Assembly (NCBI GenBank): GCA_900491605.1
Contig: UESW01004258.1
Coordinates: 477,912-541,911 of the forward strand
Source: Calamus simplicifolius
Taxonomy: Eukaryota; Streptophyta; Magnoliopsida; Arecales; Arecaceae
Direction: 5' to 3'
Length of the DNA: 64,000 bases
Position numbers and translations under genes: made by a program. How positions within the stretch are numbered: position 1 is the first letter of the stretch; the number at the start of each line of letters is the position of its first letter. This document shows positions 1 through 10,740 of this stretch, in pieces. The notes below the pieces were generated by a model. That model was not told the DNA's origin and did no database searches. It worked only from the letters and a program-made list of their open reading frames with translations.

Positions 1-216
1 TTAAAAAATGTAAAATTATTTTTAAAATTAAATTTTAAATAATTAATATTTTAAAATAAAAATAAAAAATAATTTAATTAAAAAAAATTAAAAAATATTT
101 TTTAAAAAATTAAATTAAAAATTAAAAAAAAATTTAAAATTAAAATTAAATAAAAAATAAAAATTAGTTTTTAAAATTAATTTAATTTTTTATTAATTTT
201 ATTAATTAATTTAGTT
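1..216. repeat. AT-rich low-complexity DNA
   Basis: Almost pure A/T sequence made of short A-runs and T-runs, with no ORF and no recognisable element end. Confidence 0.8.
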
Positions 217-462
217 GTTTGGAAAATGGATAATTTTGTTTTTACAAAAGAGATCGAAGTAATTTTGTAAAAAAAAAACTTATTAGATTATAACATAACG
301 GTAATATGGATAGTCATCTCGTCTAAGGTAATGTAGATTATTATTTATGTGATAATTTATATTATCATTGTAAGATAAATTATTATTTAAAATATATACT
401 AATGATTATCTGATGAGATCTTTTTAAATTATCTATAATCCGGATAGGTTACTCTGCCAAAC
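217..462. mobile_element. possible small foldback/MITE
   Basis: The interval starts GTTTGG and ends CCAAAC. Its interior is AT-rich with short self-complementary stretches, such as the pair around 340-385. The inverted match beyond six bases is poor and I see no clear target-site duplication, so this is only a suggestion. Confidence 0.25.
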
Positions 463-479
463 GCCCACTAAGAGATGGA

Positions 480-1130
480 AAAGAGCTATTTTTTCCGTTG
501 GCGCCGGATAGCCCCGCCAATTTATTTCCCGTGACCCGCGCGCCGAGCTTCGTTCCCACAAAGGAAATAAGATTTTTTCTATTACTCTATCTTCCGTCTT
601 CTCTGTTTCCAGAGATGACCTAGCCGCGAAGTGCTCATCGTCTTCTCCGTTTCTCTATCTCCGTTTCCAAGAGACGACCTAGCCGCGAAGGTGCTCATCG
701 TCTTCTCTGTTTCTCTATCTTCCGTCTTCTCCATTTTCAAGGGACGACCTAGCCGCGAAGGTTCTCATCGTCTTCTCCGTTTCCAAGGGACGACCTAGCC
801 GCGAAGGTGTTCATCGTCTTCTCCGTTTCCCTCACCTCGTGAGTTCCTTTTCGCCCTCTGTTTTCATACTCTGTTTTCTGGCACGTAAGCTTCGGCGAAT
901 CGGGGTGTTCGAGAGTTTGGCTCCCTGGCGGGCGCTCTTTGGGGGTAGTGGTGGTGGGTTTGGATGGCCGAGAGGTGGTGCGCGTCCATGGCGTTGTTTG
1001 CTGGCTTGCCGTTGACGCCGACAGCGGCAGGCGGTGGAGGGTTTGGGCGAGGAGGAGAAGATTGAGAAGTAATAAAGAGGTGTTCCGACGCCGCTGAAGG
1101 CAGTGCTGCGGCCGTCGGGCTGTGGGACTT
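480..1130. other. GC/CpG-rich segment without an ORF
   Basis: A sharp change from AT-rich to CpG-rich sequence that holds a short tandem repeat (600-835). It looks like the leader or promoter region of a plant gene or transposon gene. I cannot join it to any coding exon, and the following 3.3 kb has none. Confidence 0.4.
600..835 (+). repeat. four-copy tandem repeat (GACCTAGCCGCGAAG)
   Basis: The core GACCTAGCCGCGAAG followed by GTGCTCATCGTCTTCTC-like sequence recurs at about 617, 675, 746 and 792. The spacing is irregular (58, 71 and 46 bp) because the pyrimidine-rich linkers vary. Confidence 0.85.
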
Positions 1131-3284
1131 GGTGAACGAAATCAGAAAAAATATAAGGGGAAAAAAAGAGAGAAAAACCCAGTCTCCATTAACTTAGATT
1201 CTCTTGCCTAAATTTACTTGGCAATGACTCGGAACCAACGAGAGAGCTGAAATTAGGTTGATAGAGGTGACAAATGGTCCCAAACTTTCATGGAGGGGCC
1301 AGTTCAGTTATGGTTTGTTGGTCAGATCTAGGTAGTCTGATAAGGAGGGGTCCTGGTAATGGATCATGGATGAACGAACCTTCATGGCCGCATGCTTCAT
1401 CCCCGAGAGACAGGGATGTTTACTTTTTGCCGTGAAAGAAAGGAAAAAAATGTTTTTCTTTTCATTACATTTTTTTGTTTTCATTACGTAAAAGAAATCT
1501 TTCCTTAGTTCATGAGGCTGTTCTCATTTCTTCTATATTATGTAATTATATAAAACCAACATGGTTGTTAAACTTAGAGTAGCTTTATTAATGATTCAAC
1601 AATGATGTGTGAATGTCCGTAGCCTAATAAAAGGTCAATACAATTCTGATATGCACATATCTTACAATCAACCATAGCATCAAAATCTTCAGCCAGATGA
1701 AGCATATTCCCTACTTCAGTTCCAGTTATTTTTCTTTTCAATACACCATTCTTCTAAGAACGTGAGCCTAAGAACAGAGTAAATGAATAGGAATTGAAAT
1801 CAGTAAACATCAGAATCAAATATGTATATTCCAGATTAAATAAGAAAAGAGGTACCCTTGATCAGAATCATCCCAGACTTTTCCCATCAGATATAGGGTT
1901 GGCAAAAAGGTCTCACAACATAGAGGAAAAAATTACAATTCTACTTCACATTCAAGTTCCTCCATCAGCAATGATTTGCATCACAAGACTCATACAAAAG
2001 TTTGGAGACATAAATTGCCACTGAACTTTTAGCAGCTATTTATATTTATGCAATCATATCAAGGATTATTCCATGACAAGTACTAGTTGAAAGTTAGTTT
2101 GTATCAGCCATCATGACTCCTGGCCTAGAATAAAAAAACAATCATGGCATCTACCACAAATCATCAGAATTTAGCATAAAAACCCTGTAGAGGAAAATAT
2201 GTTTAATCAGCTTGCCCATGCAAGCTTTTAACTTTGTCTCAGAATTCCTCACAGGCTGCATGCAAGTAGGTTTGGATAAGGTTTTGGCACAATCAAAACT
2301 TGTCCATGCTTAAACAGGGTCAAAATTTTGAATCCAAGCCTGATCACTTCCATTCTGATCAGATTTAATGTTTAAGATTTATTTTATAAATCCTTTGGGA
2401 ATTCAGGTCAGATCAGGTTCATAACAATCCAAACACAAATTAATACATGTATATATTACAGGTTACAGGTTACTAAACTGTATCCTAAAGTTGTTTCGTC
2501 TGCTGCAAGAAAGGGAAATCCAAGACTTTGCAGGAAGAAGCATTTTGGTTTTAATAAGATACAGGCTACACTTCCTGGCAAATTTCTCCTAGAAATGTTA
2601 TCCTGCTAATTAATATTTCCTAGGCTCCCATAGTGCAGAACTTTAATGATGAACAGGAGAACAAGGTTATCCTTAACAAAATCATAAAATGAAAACAAAA
2701 AAGAAGATGCCAGATAGCGCCCATGGGAGTGTCTTAATGGATCATTGACATCTAGAGGATTCAAACTCCACTGGGACACTTTAATTATTTTCTTTTAGTA
2801 TCATAAGAGCAGTGGGTTTTCAATAGCTCACAGAAAGTCCTGGTATTTTTGTTAAGAAGCTCATGAGCTTTGATATGAACTATAAGAACCATCGATGGAT
2901 ATGATCAGTGGTTGGAATCTGAACCCTGGTGGGATACAAGACTTCACTTCCATGGTCAAGTTATCTGAAGACCCAAGAACTATAGACAGTTAGATTGAGA
3001 TGGTGATGTGGACCCAATGTGGCTTCACAACCAATGCCCACAGCACTAGATTCCTGAAGTCTATGTAGCGTATAAAATTATTGAAGCAGGTACACTAGTG
3101 CTCTATACTCTAAGGTAAGTCCAAACAAATGTGCCTCTGTTCATTTCAATTTGATGCAGAAGATGAATCTCGAAGTTTTAAATGATAAATGTTGGTGGAA
3201 AATTGTATGTAAATACTGTACAAGAACTCCTTTCTATGCATTTATCATGTATCTGTTCTTCCCTTTCTAATTAATTCCTGTACT

Positions 3285-3490
3285 TCTTAAATAATCTAAG
3301 TTTCCAACAATTCCTGTTAATGAATCTAGTTGCTTCCTTCCATCGTCTTTAGAAAGGCAGCTCATCATGTATCATGTATCATTTATCATGTATTAAAGTT
3401 GCTTCTTTCCATGTATCAAAGTATCAAAGTTGCTTCTTTTCATGTATCATGTATCATTAATGAATCTAGTTGCTTCTTTCCATGTTGATT
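3285..3490 (+). repeat. duplicated block, copy 1, with ATCATGTATC microrepeats
   Basis: About 200 bp that starts with ACTTCTTAAATAATC and runs into reiterated CATGTATCATGTATCA and AAAGTTGCTTCTTTCC motifs. It matches 4241-4450 in the same orientation with scattered substitutions and a few indels. Confidence 0.8.
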
Positions 3491-4240
3491 TGTTGTTAAA
3501 CCATTGCTGTTTCAGCTTGAAGAGGTATATCAATTCACAGTACCATCATATGGGTTTGTTGCATACTGCATTATAGATATTTGTATGAGGATATATTTGA
3601 TCATGATTCTGATTTAGGAGAGAGCTTTAGAGGAAATTTGCATAATATTGTGTATCAAAATCTGCAATCAAAACTATGGATTATTCTTCCATGAATCAGA
3701 TACTTAAGGACAAAAGTAGCACTGTCAGAATAGAATAATTCACAGAAGTGTTGTATTCGGCTTTATTCTTACTACATCAGATATAACAACTGTCTACCCA
3801 GCTTCAAGTCCATTTAGCCCTGCATGTATATTTATAGAGTTTGTACAAAAGACTAACATGCCCATATATAGCTTGTATATCCAACCTGTCTTTCTCCTTT
3901 ATATGGTCCAACAGAGTGTTATATTTTCTTTGTACAAAAGATTGCTAACTGCCAAGCTTAAGAGGTGGTGCACGATTCTTAATTCCAGAAACTAATGGGT
4001 ACTTTTACTTCAAAGAGTGCTTTGCCATTAAAAATGAAGAGCTAAACGTATCTTTGTAAATTCTGTTGTGTGACTTCAGATCTATTGGATATTCTGCCTT
4101 TTTTGTAAGCTGTTTTAGCAATAGATTAACATAGCTCATCCACCGCTTTATATATATTTATCACTCAAGGACAAGAAAGAATAAAGGTGTGCACCTAAAA
4201 ATTTCAGCTGCTGGCCTCTCATTAATAAAGGTCAAATGTA

Positions 4241-4450
4241 CTTCTTAAATAATCCAAGTTTCTAACAATTCATGTTAATGAATCTAGTTGCTTCTTTCCA
4301 TCATCTTTAGAAAGGCAGCTCATCATTGATCATGGATCATTTATCATGTATCAAAGTTGCTTCTTTTCATGTATCAAAGTATCAAAGTTGCTTCTTTCTA
4401 TGTATCATGTATCATTAATGAATCTAGTTGCTTCTTTCCATGTATCATGT
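4241..4450 (+). repeat. duplicated block, copy 2, with ATCATGTATC microrepeats
   Basis: Direct copy of 3285-3490, about 960 bp downstream, with the same order of sub-motifs. It ends just before the CACTA transposase tail. Confidence 0.8.
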
Positions 4451-4470
4451 ATTTGAGAATTTAAATTTTA

Positions 4471-4881
4471 ATGCGGACACAAGTGAAAGAATTTAAACAA
4501 AAGCGTGATGAGGAAGAGGTTTTTCTTGATGATGAAGAAATATTTATGTATGTTTTTAGCCCAAATAAACGTGGTCTTCTTCTTTGTGAAGGAATGGGTC
4601 CAAATCAGTCTACTTTGATGTCTATTCAAGCTTAAGAATCAAAGGACCATGATTGTAGATGCGCAATTAAAAGAGCAGAAAATGCTGAGATAAGAATTGA
4701 ACAAATCGAGAAAAGAGCTGAAACTGTAGAATTAAGAATTGAAACCATTGAAAAGGAATTGCATGATATGAAGGAGAAATTTTATGACACTGAAAATGAG
4801 TTACAAGATATGAAAGAGAAACTTACAACATTAATGAATTTGGTAGTAAAGCAAGTGGGAAGGCAAGTAGAACAAATGTAA
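4471..4881 (+). pseudogene. CACTA (En/Spm) transposase C-terminal remnant
   Basis: An open frame from ATG 4471 to TAA 4879-4881, interrupted by one in-frame TAA at 4633-4635. The first part has the pattern acidic stretch, then a basic/glycine segment ending GMGPNQST. That resembles the segment just before the coiled-coil tail of plant CACTA TNPA-type (Transposase_24) proteins. The second part is a heptad-rich coiled coil with repeated ENAEIRIEQIEKRAE-like and LHDMKEK-like units, typical of the C-terminus of these proteins. Upstream domains are not recognisable. It is read as the last exon of L0, the oldest element in the stack. What I see is the stop and the coiled coil. The family assignment is inference from layout and neighbouring subterminal repeats. 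Confidence 0.55.
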
Positions 4882-5570
4882 CTTATTTGAGGTATATTTA
4901 TTATTGTAAAGTAGTTTCTCTATGTTAATGAATTATGTAATTGAGATTAATTTACATGAATTATGTAATTGAGATTAATTTACATGAATTATGTAATTGA
5001 TATTAATTTGTATGTTTGTTTGATTTGGATGTAGGTGAAATTATCGTGCTGAGCAAAGGAACGAGTCCAAGCATCTTTATTATTGCGAGCATCTTTTTGG
5101 CTGAAATATCATATAATGGAAACAAAACTTTCTTTTGTTTTATTAAAATTTAGCTGGTCTTTTGGTGGTAGTTAGGTTAGGTATGACTATATGTAATTTT
5201 ATTGATACATATATGTGAACTTGTAATGTGCCTATAGTGGATAAATTGTTTAGTTTGATTAAATTTTAGGGTTTTATTAATTAAGTTTTGAGTATTTATT
5301 TTGAAATTTTTTTAACATTGGCAGGTAAATATTTAATAACTGATTGAATATTAATTTCAGCAATATATCTTTCCCAATGAGTATATTATAGTTGTTGCTA
5401 AAAATAGGTATATATAAGTTGATATCTAAATATTTTGTCAATGAATATATATTTGTTGGTAAAACTTTGAATTATTATAGCTTTTTTCAATAGAATTATT
5501 TTCTTCACAAAAACTAATATATTTTTTTCGATGAATAACTTTGTTACAAATACTATTTTTTTAATGGAAT
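4882..5570 (+). repeat. 3' flank and subterminal region of the decayed CACTA element L0 (left part)
   Basis: AT-rich sequence downstream of the transposase tail. From about 5290 it carries imperfect repeats of the type TTTTTTCAATGAATAATTT / TTGTTACAAATA, which continue after the L1 insertion at 36460. A short AATTATGTAATTGAGATTAATTTACATG unit is repeated around 4930-5010. L1 inserted at 5570/5571. Confidence 0.55.
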
Positions 5571-5739
5571 TATTGAGGGGTAAAATCATTATTGCATTAA
5601 TAATCGTGCAAAGGGTTAGGATTAGCCCTGACTTTCACTTGCTGTGCAGTACTCGTTAGAGATGAATCAGCCTCAGTGGGTCGAGCCGCTTTAGCCTCTC
5701 GACGAGCTAAGGATTCCCAAGGCTTGTATCACATCTTTC

Positions 5740-6045
5740 GGCCTCAGCCGAGCTATTGACATCCCTCGGCCTCAGCCGAGCTATCCCTATCTCTCGGTCT
5801 TAGCCGAGCTATCACATCTCTCGGCCTCAGCTTTGCTATTGACATCAGCTATTGACATTTCTTGGCCTCAGCCGAGCTATCCTCGTTTTTCGTTCTCAGT
5901 GGAGCTATTGACATTTCTCGGCCTCAGTCGAGCTATCCCTGTCTTTCGGTCCCAGCCGAGCTATCACATCTCTCAGCCTTAGCCGAGCTATTGACATCTC
6001 TCGATCTCAGCCGAGCTATCCCTGTCTCTCGGCTTCCGCCGAGCT
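5740..6045 (+). repeat. hairpin tandem repeats in the U3 of L1
   Basis: About a dozen copies of a 26-30 bp unit with the core CTCGGCCTCAGCCGAGCTAT separated by TGACATC or CCTGTCT. Each core is an inverted repeat (CTCGG...CCGAG). The same array is in the 3' LTR at about 15370-15730. Its position just upstream of the TATA box is where LTR enhancers usually lie. Confidence 0.85.
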
Positions 6046-6313
6046 ATTCCTATTCACCGTGTCCTAACCAGACCCGGGCACTCAAGCACCTCTGTGGAAT
6101 CCGGTGTGAGAGGGTTTACACAAAAATCATATCCGAGAGTGGCCTAAAGCCCTAGAGCCTACACCGTCTCTGAATCTTAAGACATTAATCAGCTCTCACA
6201 GCCGTCGATTCTCTAACTAACAAGATACGAATCTTACTGACCTCATAACAAAATGGATTCAAATCCTAACAGCTTTCGGACCCACGACGCCTCCAAGGAA
6301 TCAGTTGATCCTC

Positions 6314-6321
6314 TATAAATA
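6314..6321 (+). promoter_or_regulatory. TATA box of the L1 5' LTR
   Basis: TATAAATA in the context CCTCTATAAATAGAATCG, conserved in the 3' LTR at 16000-16007. It sits about 320 bp before the LTR end, leaving room for R and U5. Confidence 0.7.
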
Positions 6322-6635
6322 GAATCGTCTTCCGACTTCTCAGGTATGCGCACTTGCTTACTGGCCTACTTTCCTTCTCTCTTTGCTCATCCCTTTTCGC
6401 CATTAACGCTCTACTCGGAGCTCTCGAAAGGCCACCTGGAGAGACTCTTTAGCGAGAGCCTTCTCCTCACATTTGTTGATTGCTGATCCTCGCTGACTTG
6501 AGTATTGGAGGGTCTTCCACGGAGGGCCACTTCCAACACCTTTCGCGTAAGGACTATTTTGCAGGTTCGCCCAGGAGGGAGCCCATCCTGAAGCCCGATC
6601 GCGCCAGAGTCGGAGGATAGATTTCAGTAGCAACA

Positions 6636-6655
6636 AATTGGCGCTAGAAGAAAGG
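6636..6655 (+). promoter_or_regulatory. primer binding site region of L1
   Basis: The sequence directly after the 5' LTR, AATTGGCGCTAGAAGAAAGG, has the TGGCGC start typical of plant gypsy primer binding sites. I cannot name the priming tRNA from the sequence alone. Confidence 0.6.
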
Positions 6656-6720
6656 GCCCTCAAGTCCCATAAACTTGTGATCCAAGAGACAAGGATCTCG
6701 ATCTGAAAGAGAACTCCTCC

Positions 6721-8370
6721 CATGGCTAATCGAAGAAAGGCTACCTCCGAAGCTCGGGATCAGGTTGCCTCCCAAAGACATGATCCGGTGAGCAGCGTAG
6801 CGCTACCACCACCGCCAGTTGAAACTCCATCGCCACTGGCGGCCCCAGTGACCCAGGACCAGTTTGCCTTGCTGGTCCAGCAGGTCTAAGCTCTGGACCA
6901 CCTAATCCAGGGGCGCTTTGAAGCCCCCCATCCGGTTGCACTTACTCTGCACCTTCCTAAGGAGAATGCGGCCCCTGTTCATCCAGCGATCTCTTCTTCC
7001 GGCCCGCATGGGGTTGCAGACCCCCCTCGTCACCCTAAGGAAGCTGAGCCAGCCCTCCAAGCGGTTTACGGCAAGGATCTTCCCCGATCTCGGCGGGCCC
7101 GATCCCTTTCTCTGGTGTTCTCTCGTCACGACTCGATACCGTCTCATTTCTCTCCTCGCCCAGCTCCTCCTGTTGTACCTGAGGAGATCCGTCGACAACT
7201 TTGGGAGATGCGTCAGGAGTTGGATGCCGCCAAGCAAGCCCATCCGCTTCAGCATAAAGCGGAGCAGGGCATTCCCTTCTCTAAGGAGATCATGGAGGAA
7301 GTGATTCCCTCCCACGTCAAGCTGCCCGCCATCGAGCCCTATCATGGATCCTCGATCCCGACGACCACCTGATCGATCATGATATTCCACGGGGCATCAG
7401 ATGCGATCCTCTGTCGTGCCTTCCCTTCTATCCTCAGGGGCCCGCTCGAACATGGTTCAATGCCTTGAAACCAGGTTCTATTGGTTCATTTGACGAGCTG
7501 AGCTGCCTCTTCATCAGCCAGTTCGTCAGCAGCCGTCGTCACCGGCAGAGATTCGACTCCCTCTCTGAGGTTAAGCAGAGAGAGGGGGAGTCCTTGAAGA
7601 AATATATCGGCCGTTTTAATACGGCCATGCTGGAAGTGGACCACCTTAATCATGAGGTGGCCATATCCGCCCTAGCAGGCGGAGTGTTGAAGGAGAGTGA
7701 CTTTTACCTAGCGTTGGAGGTCAGCTACCCTCCAAACCTCTCCGATATGATGGCCCTGGCGGACAAGTATGCCAGAGTCAAGGAATCGCGGAGGGCTGCC
7801 CGCACCGAGCTGATAAGGAAGGAGTCCAAGGGCTCAGACAAGCACCGATCCGCCCGCCAGTGGAGCCCACCTCGCCGCCAAAGGGTTCCTCTGCCGCCGC
7901 CAAGGAACCGCACCCGGAGCTCGCCTAGGAGGTTCAACCGGTTTACCCCGTTCACTGCCCCAAGGGCGGAGATCCTCATGTAGATAGAGCGTCAGCTCCC
8001 TCGGCCGCCTCATTTCCGAGGGAATGCGACCCGGAGAGACCCCAAAATATTGCCACTACCATCGGGACCATGACCACGACACCGAGGAGTGCTGGCAGCT
8101 GAAGAACGAAATCGAGAGGCTCATCCAACGGGGTAGGTTGGACCAATTCAGGAGAGGACCCGAGCCAAGAAATGGGGGTGACCGCCAGCCTGAGCCCCAG
8201 CAGCCTCCTCCTCCGAATCCTTCGGTCGTCGGCCATATCAATGTATCGAGGCAGTTGGTAGTCCGTCGAGCTGGCGGGACGATGAAGAAGGTTCAACGCC
8301 AAAGAAAGTACGGACTAATGAGCTCTTCTTCTCCGACAACGACCTCTAGAAGATACAGTTCCTGCATGAC
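6721..8370 (+). pseudogene. gag: L1 gag (capsid) polyprotein, broken
   Basis: The likely start is ATG 6721 (MANRRKATSEARDQ), about 65 bp after the primer binding site. An in-frame TAA lies at about 6887 and frame changes follow. The capsid core is clear between about 7390 and 7980: FPSILRGPARTWFNAL-type sequence, then FDELSCLFISQF and LKKYIGRFN, the Retrotrans_gag signature. A basic arginine-rich stretch follows. The nucleocapsid zinc motif lies at about 8050-8130 (CHYHRDHDHDTEECWQLK), in a different frame from the capsid, so there is a frameshift near 8000. In an intact element this protein would form the cytoplasmic virus-like particle. Confidence 0.85.
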
Positions 8371-8775
8371 GATGCGTTAGTTGTATCTCTCAATCTGAAC
8401 AACTTTGATGTAGACCGAATCCTTATTGATAGTGGGAGCTCTGTCAATGTTTGTATCTTGATGTGTTTGTGAAGATGAAACTGCTCATGGAGAATCTCCG
8501 AGCCATGGACTCCACTCTAATGGGATTCATCGGCGATGTTATTACCCCAGAGGGGGTCGTGACCTTTACGGTCCGCGCGGGAACTTGGCCCTGCGTTGCC
8601 ACTGTTCATACATATTTTTTGGTGACCAAGCTTCGGTCGCCCTACAATGCAATCTTTGGGAGACCCGGCCTGATGTCCCTTAGAGCCGCTGTCTCTATCC
8701 CGCATCTAGCAATGAAGTTCCCTACCGGATGGGGAGTGGGAGTAGTTCGAGGAAACCAAGTTGTAGCTCGATAGT
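8371..8775 (+). pseudogene. L1 aspartic protease domain, broken
   Basis: The segment has the retropepsin active-site motif LIDSGSSVN at about 8422-8448, with the catalytic Asp codon at 8428-8430. A frame change follows directly, and the rest of the domain reads from 8451 (NAIFGRPGL, the typical ILGRP-like turn near 8660). The domain ends at a TAG at 8773-8775. In the family this protease processes Gag-Pol in particles. The stop and the frameshift mean no full polyprotein could be made. Confidence 0.8.
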
Positions 8776-8929
8776 GCTTCGTTACCAACCTTCAGTCCAA
8801 ACTGCCCGAAGTTGATGAATTGGACGCTCGGGAGGATTTTTCCGAGCAACGAGGAGAACCAGCCGAAGAGCTGAAGGAGGTACCGCTGGACGAAGCTCAG
8901 CCTGACCGAACCATAAGGATCGGGTCGCT

Positions 8930-10320
8930 ACTGAAAGGGAAGCCCCGATTGGAGCTGATTGACTTTCTATGAAGGAATGTTGATGTCTTCGCCTGGTCCA
9001 CTTTTGATATGCCTGGAATTAGCCCAGACGTTCTCGTCCATCGTCTTAATGTGGACGAGATGTCTCGGCCCGTGAAGCAGAAGAAAAGAAGCTTCGCTCC
9101 TTAGCGACAAAAGGCAATTGAGGAAGAAGTTGACAAGCTCATCAAGACAAATTTCATTCGGGAGGTAAATTATCCGAGCTGGCTGTCCAATGTTTCATAG
9201 TGAAGAAGTCGAACGGTAAGTGGCGGATCTGCATCGACTTCACCGACCTCAATAAAGCATGCCAGAAGGACAACTTTCCTCTCCCTCGGATCGATCAGCT
9301 TGTAGATGCTACTTCAGGTCATCAGATGCTGACCTTCATGGACGCATATTCGGGCTACAACCAAATCCGAATGGCACCCGAGGATGAAGAAAAGACCGCC
9401 TTCATAACCGACCGAGGTACTTTTTGTTACCGTGTCATGCCTTTTGGTCTGAAAAATGCAGGTGCTACTTACTAAAGGTTGGTTAACAAAGTCTTCAAGG
9501 AGCAAATCGGTCGAAACATGAAGGTATATGTTGATGACATGCTGGTCAAAAGCAAAGAAGCATCCCAGCATATTGAGGATTCCCTGAGAGCTTCGCGACG
9601 CTCCGAAAATATCGGATGAAGCTCAACCCAACTAAGTGCGCCTTCGGTGTCAACTCTGGGAAGTTCCTGGGCTTCATGGTTTCTCAGCGGGGCATTGGGG
9701 CCAATCCACAGAAGATTTAAGCCCTTCGGCAAATGGCACCCCCGGCATCCGTCAAAGAGGTCCAGCGCCTGACTAGAAGGATCGCAGCCCTCAACCGCTT
9801 CGTGGCTCGGTCGGCCGAGAGATGCCTTCCTTTCTTTAAAGCTCTCCGATCTGCCAAGAATTTCCAATGGTCCCCCGAGTGTCAGAAATCATTCGAGGAC
9901 CTTAAGAGATATCTTGGCTCTCCACCCCTCCTCAGCAGTCCTAATCCGGGGGAAATGTTATTTCTGGACTTAGCAGTTTCAGAAGGCGCAGTTGGCTCAG
10001 TGTTGGTCAGAGAAGAGAACAAGACCCAAAAGCCGATCAATTATGTCAGCAAGCTGCTCCGGGACGTCGAGACAAGATACTCCCGGATCGAGAAGTTGGT
10101 TGTGGCCCTGGTAACGTCGGTTCAGAGGTTGCGGCCATATTTTCATGCGCATTCTGTGACGGTCCTGACCGACCAACCCATCAAGGCGGTGGTCCATCGT
10201 CTGAAGACATCAGGAAGAATGGCCAAATGGGCCGTCGAGTTAAGCGAGCATGATATCCGATACCAACCTTGCCCGGCCATCAAAGCCCAGGTTCTAGCTG
10301 ATTTCCTCCTCGAATGTACC
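8930..10320 (+). pseudogene. L1 reverse transcriptase and RNase H, broken
   Basis: The RT fingers and palm are recognisable: KKSNGKWRICIDFTDLNKAC at about 9204, FMDAYSGYNQIRM at about 9335, MPFGLKNAGATY before 9475, and the catalytic YVDD at 9527-9538. RNase H follows in one open stretch (9733-10431) with LDLAVSEGAVGSVLV, YSRIEKLVVAL and VLTDQPIKAV. Stops occur at about 8970 (TGA), 9103 (TAG), 9473 (TAA) and 9718 (TAA), with frameshifts near 9190 and 9590. Many of the stops look like single C-to-T changes in CAA/CAG or CGA codons, a pattern expected from cytosine methylation and deamination. That reading is inference. Confidence 0.9.
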
Positions 10321-10370
10321 ATCTCGGAGGATGGCTCCACTCCGGACTCTTCTGAGCATCCGAGACCTGC

Positions 10371-10740
10371 GCCCTGTGGCTGCTCCACGTCGACGGATTA
10401 TCTAATGCCAATGGCTCCGGCACCTGTTTAATCCTCACCAGCCCAGAAGGAGCGACCTTCGAGTATGGCGTTCGCTTCTCCTTCCCAGCCTCCAACAATG
10501 AAGCCGAATATGAAGCTCTGCTTGCTAGACTCCGAATCGCCCGTGACCTTAAAGTAAAGAAGCTGAATGCCTTTACCGACTCTCAATTGGTAGCCGGTCA
10601 TGTACGGGGCGAGTTCGAGGCCCAGGAGCCGAACATGATTTGGTATCTTCAACAAGTGCGGGACTTACTTTCCACTTTTCTGAATTTGAAGTCATTCAGA
10701 TCCCAAGGTCCCAGAATGCATGAGTCAATCTATTGTCTCG
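10371..10740 (+). pseudogene. L1 second (archaeal-type) RNase H domain
   Basis: Between the first RNase H and the integrase lies another RNase H fold: HVDGLSNANGSG, then NNEAEYEALLARLRIA and FTDSQLVAGHVRGEFEA. This is the additional aRNH described for the plant Tat lineage. The metal-binding pattern D...E...D is visible (HVDG, NEAEYEA, TDSQ). The frame is not continuous with its neighbours: the upstream ORF ends at 10431 and the downstream one starts in another frame. The domain order RT-RH-aRH-INT is what places L1 in Tat rather than among the chromoviruses. Confidence 0.85.

Larger units (their letters stand above)
1131..4470. other. long stretch with no recognisable gene
   Basis: Moderately AT-rich intergenic-like sequence. 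Short ORFs occur only by chance, such as the 76-codon one at 1794-2024. The only structure I can support is a duplicated block, listed separately at 3285-3490 and 4241-4450. It may be the interior of the decayed CACTA element whose transposase tail follows at 4471. Confidence 0.5.
5571..6635 (+). repeat. 5' LTR of L1
   Basis: About 1,065 bp matching the split 3' LTR. It begins TATTGAG where the 3' copy begins TGTTGAG (a G-to-A change in the terminal TG) and ends CAACA. It is followed at once by a primer-binding-site-like AATTGGCGCTAGAAG. It contains repeated CTCGGCCTCAGCCGAG hairpins and a TATAAATA box. Confidence 0.9.

Noticed and set aside
5862..6155. 97-codon Ser/Leu-rich ORF
   Set aside because: It is a reading of the hairpin repeat array in the L1 LTR.
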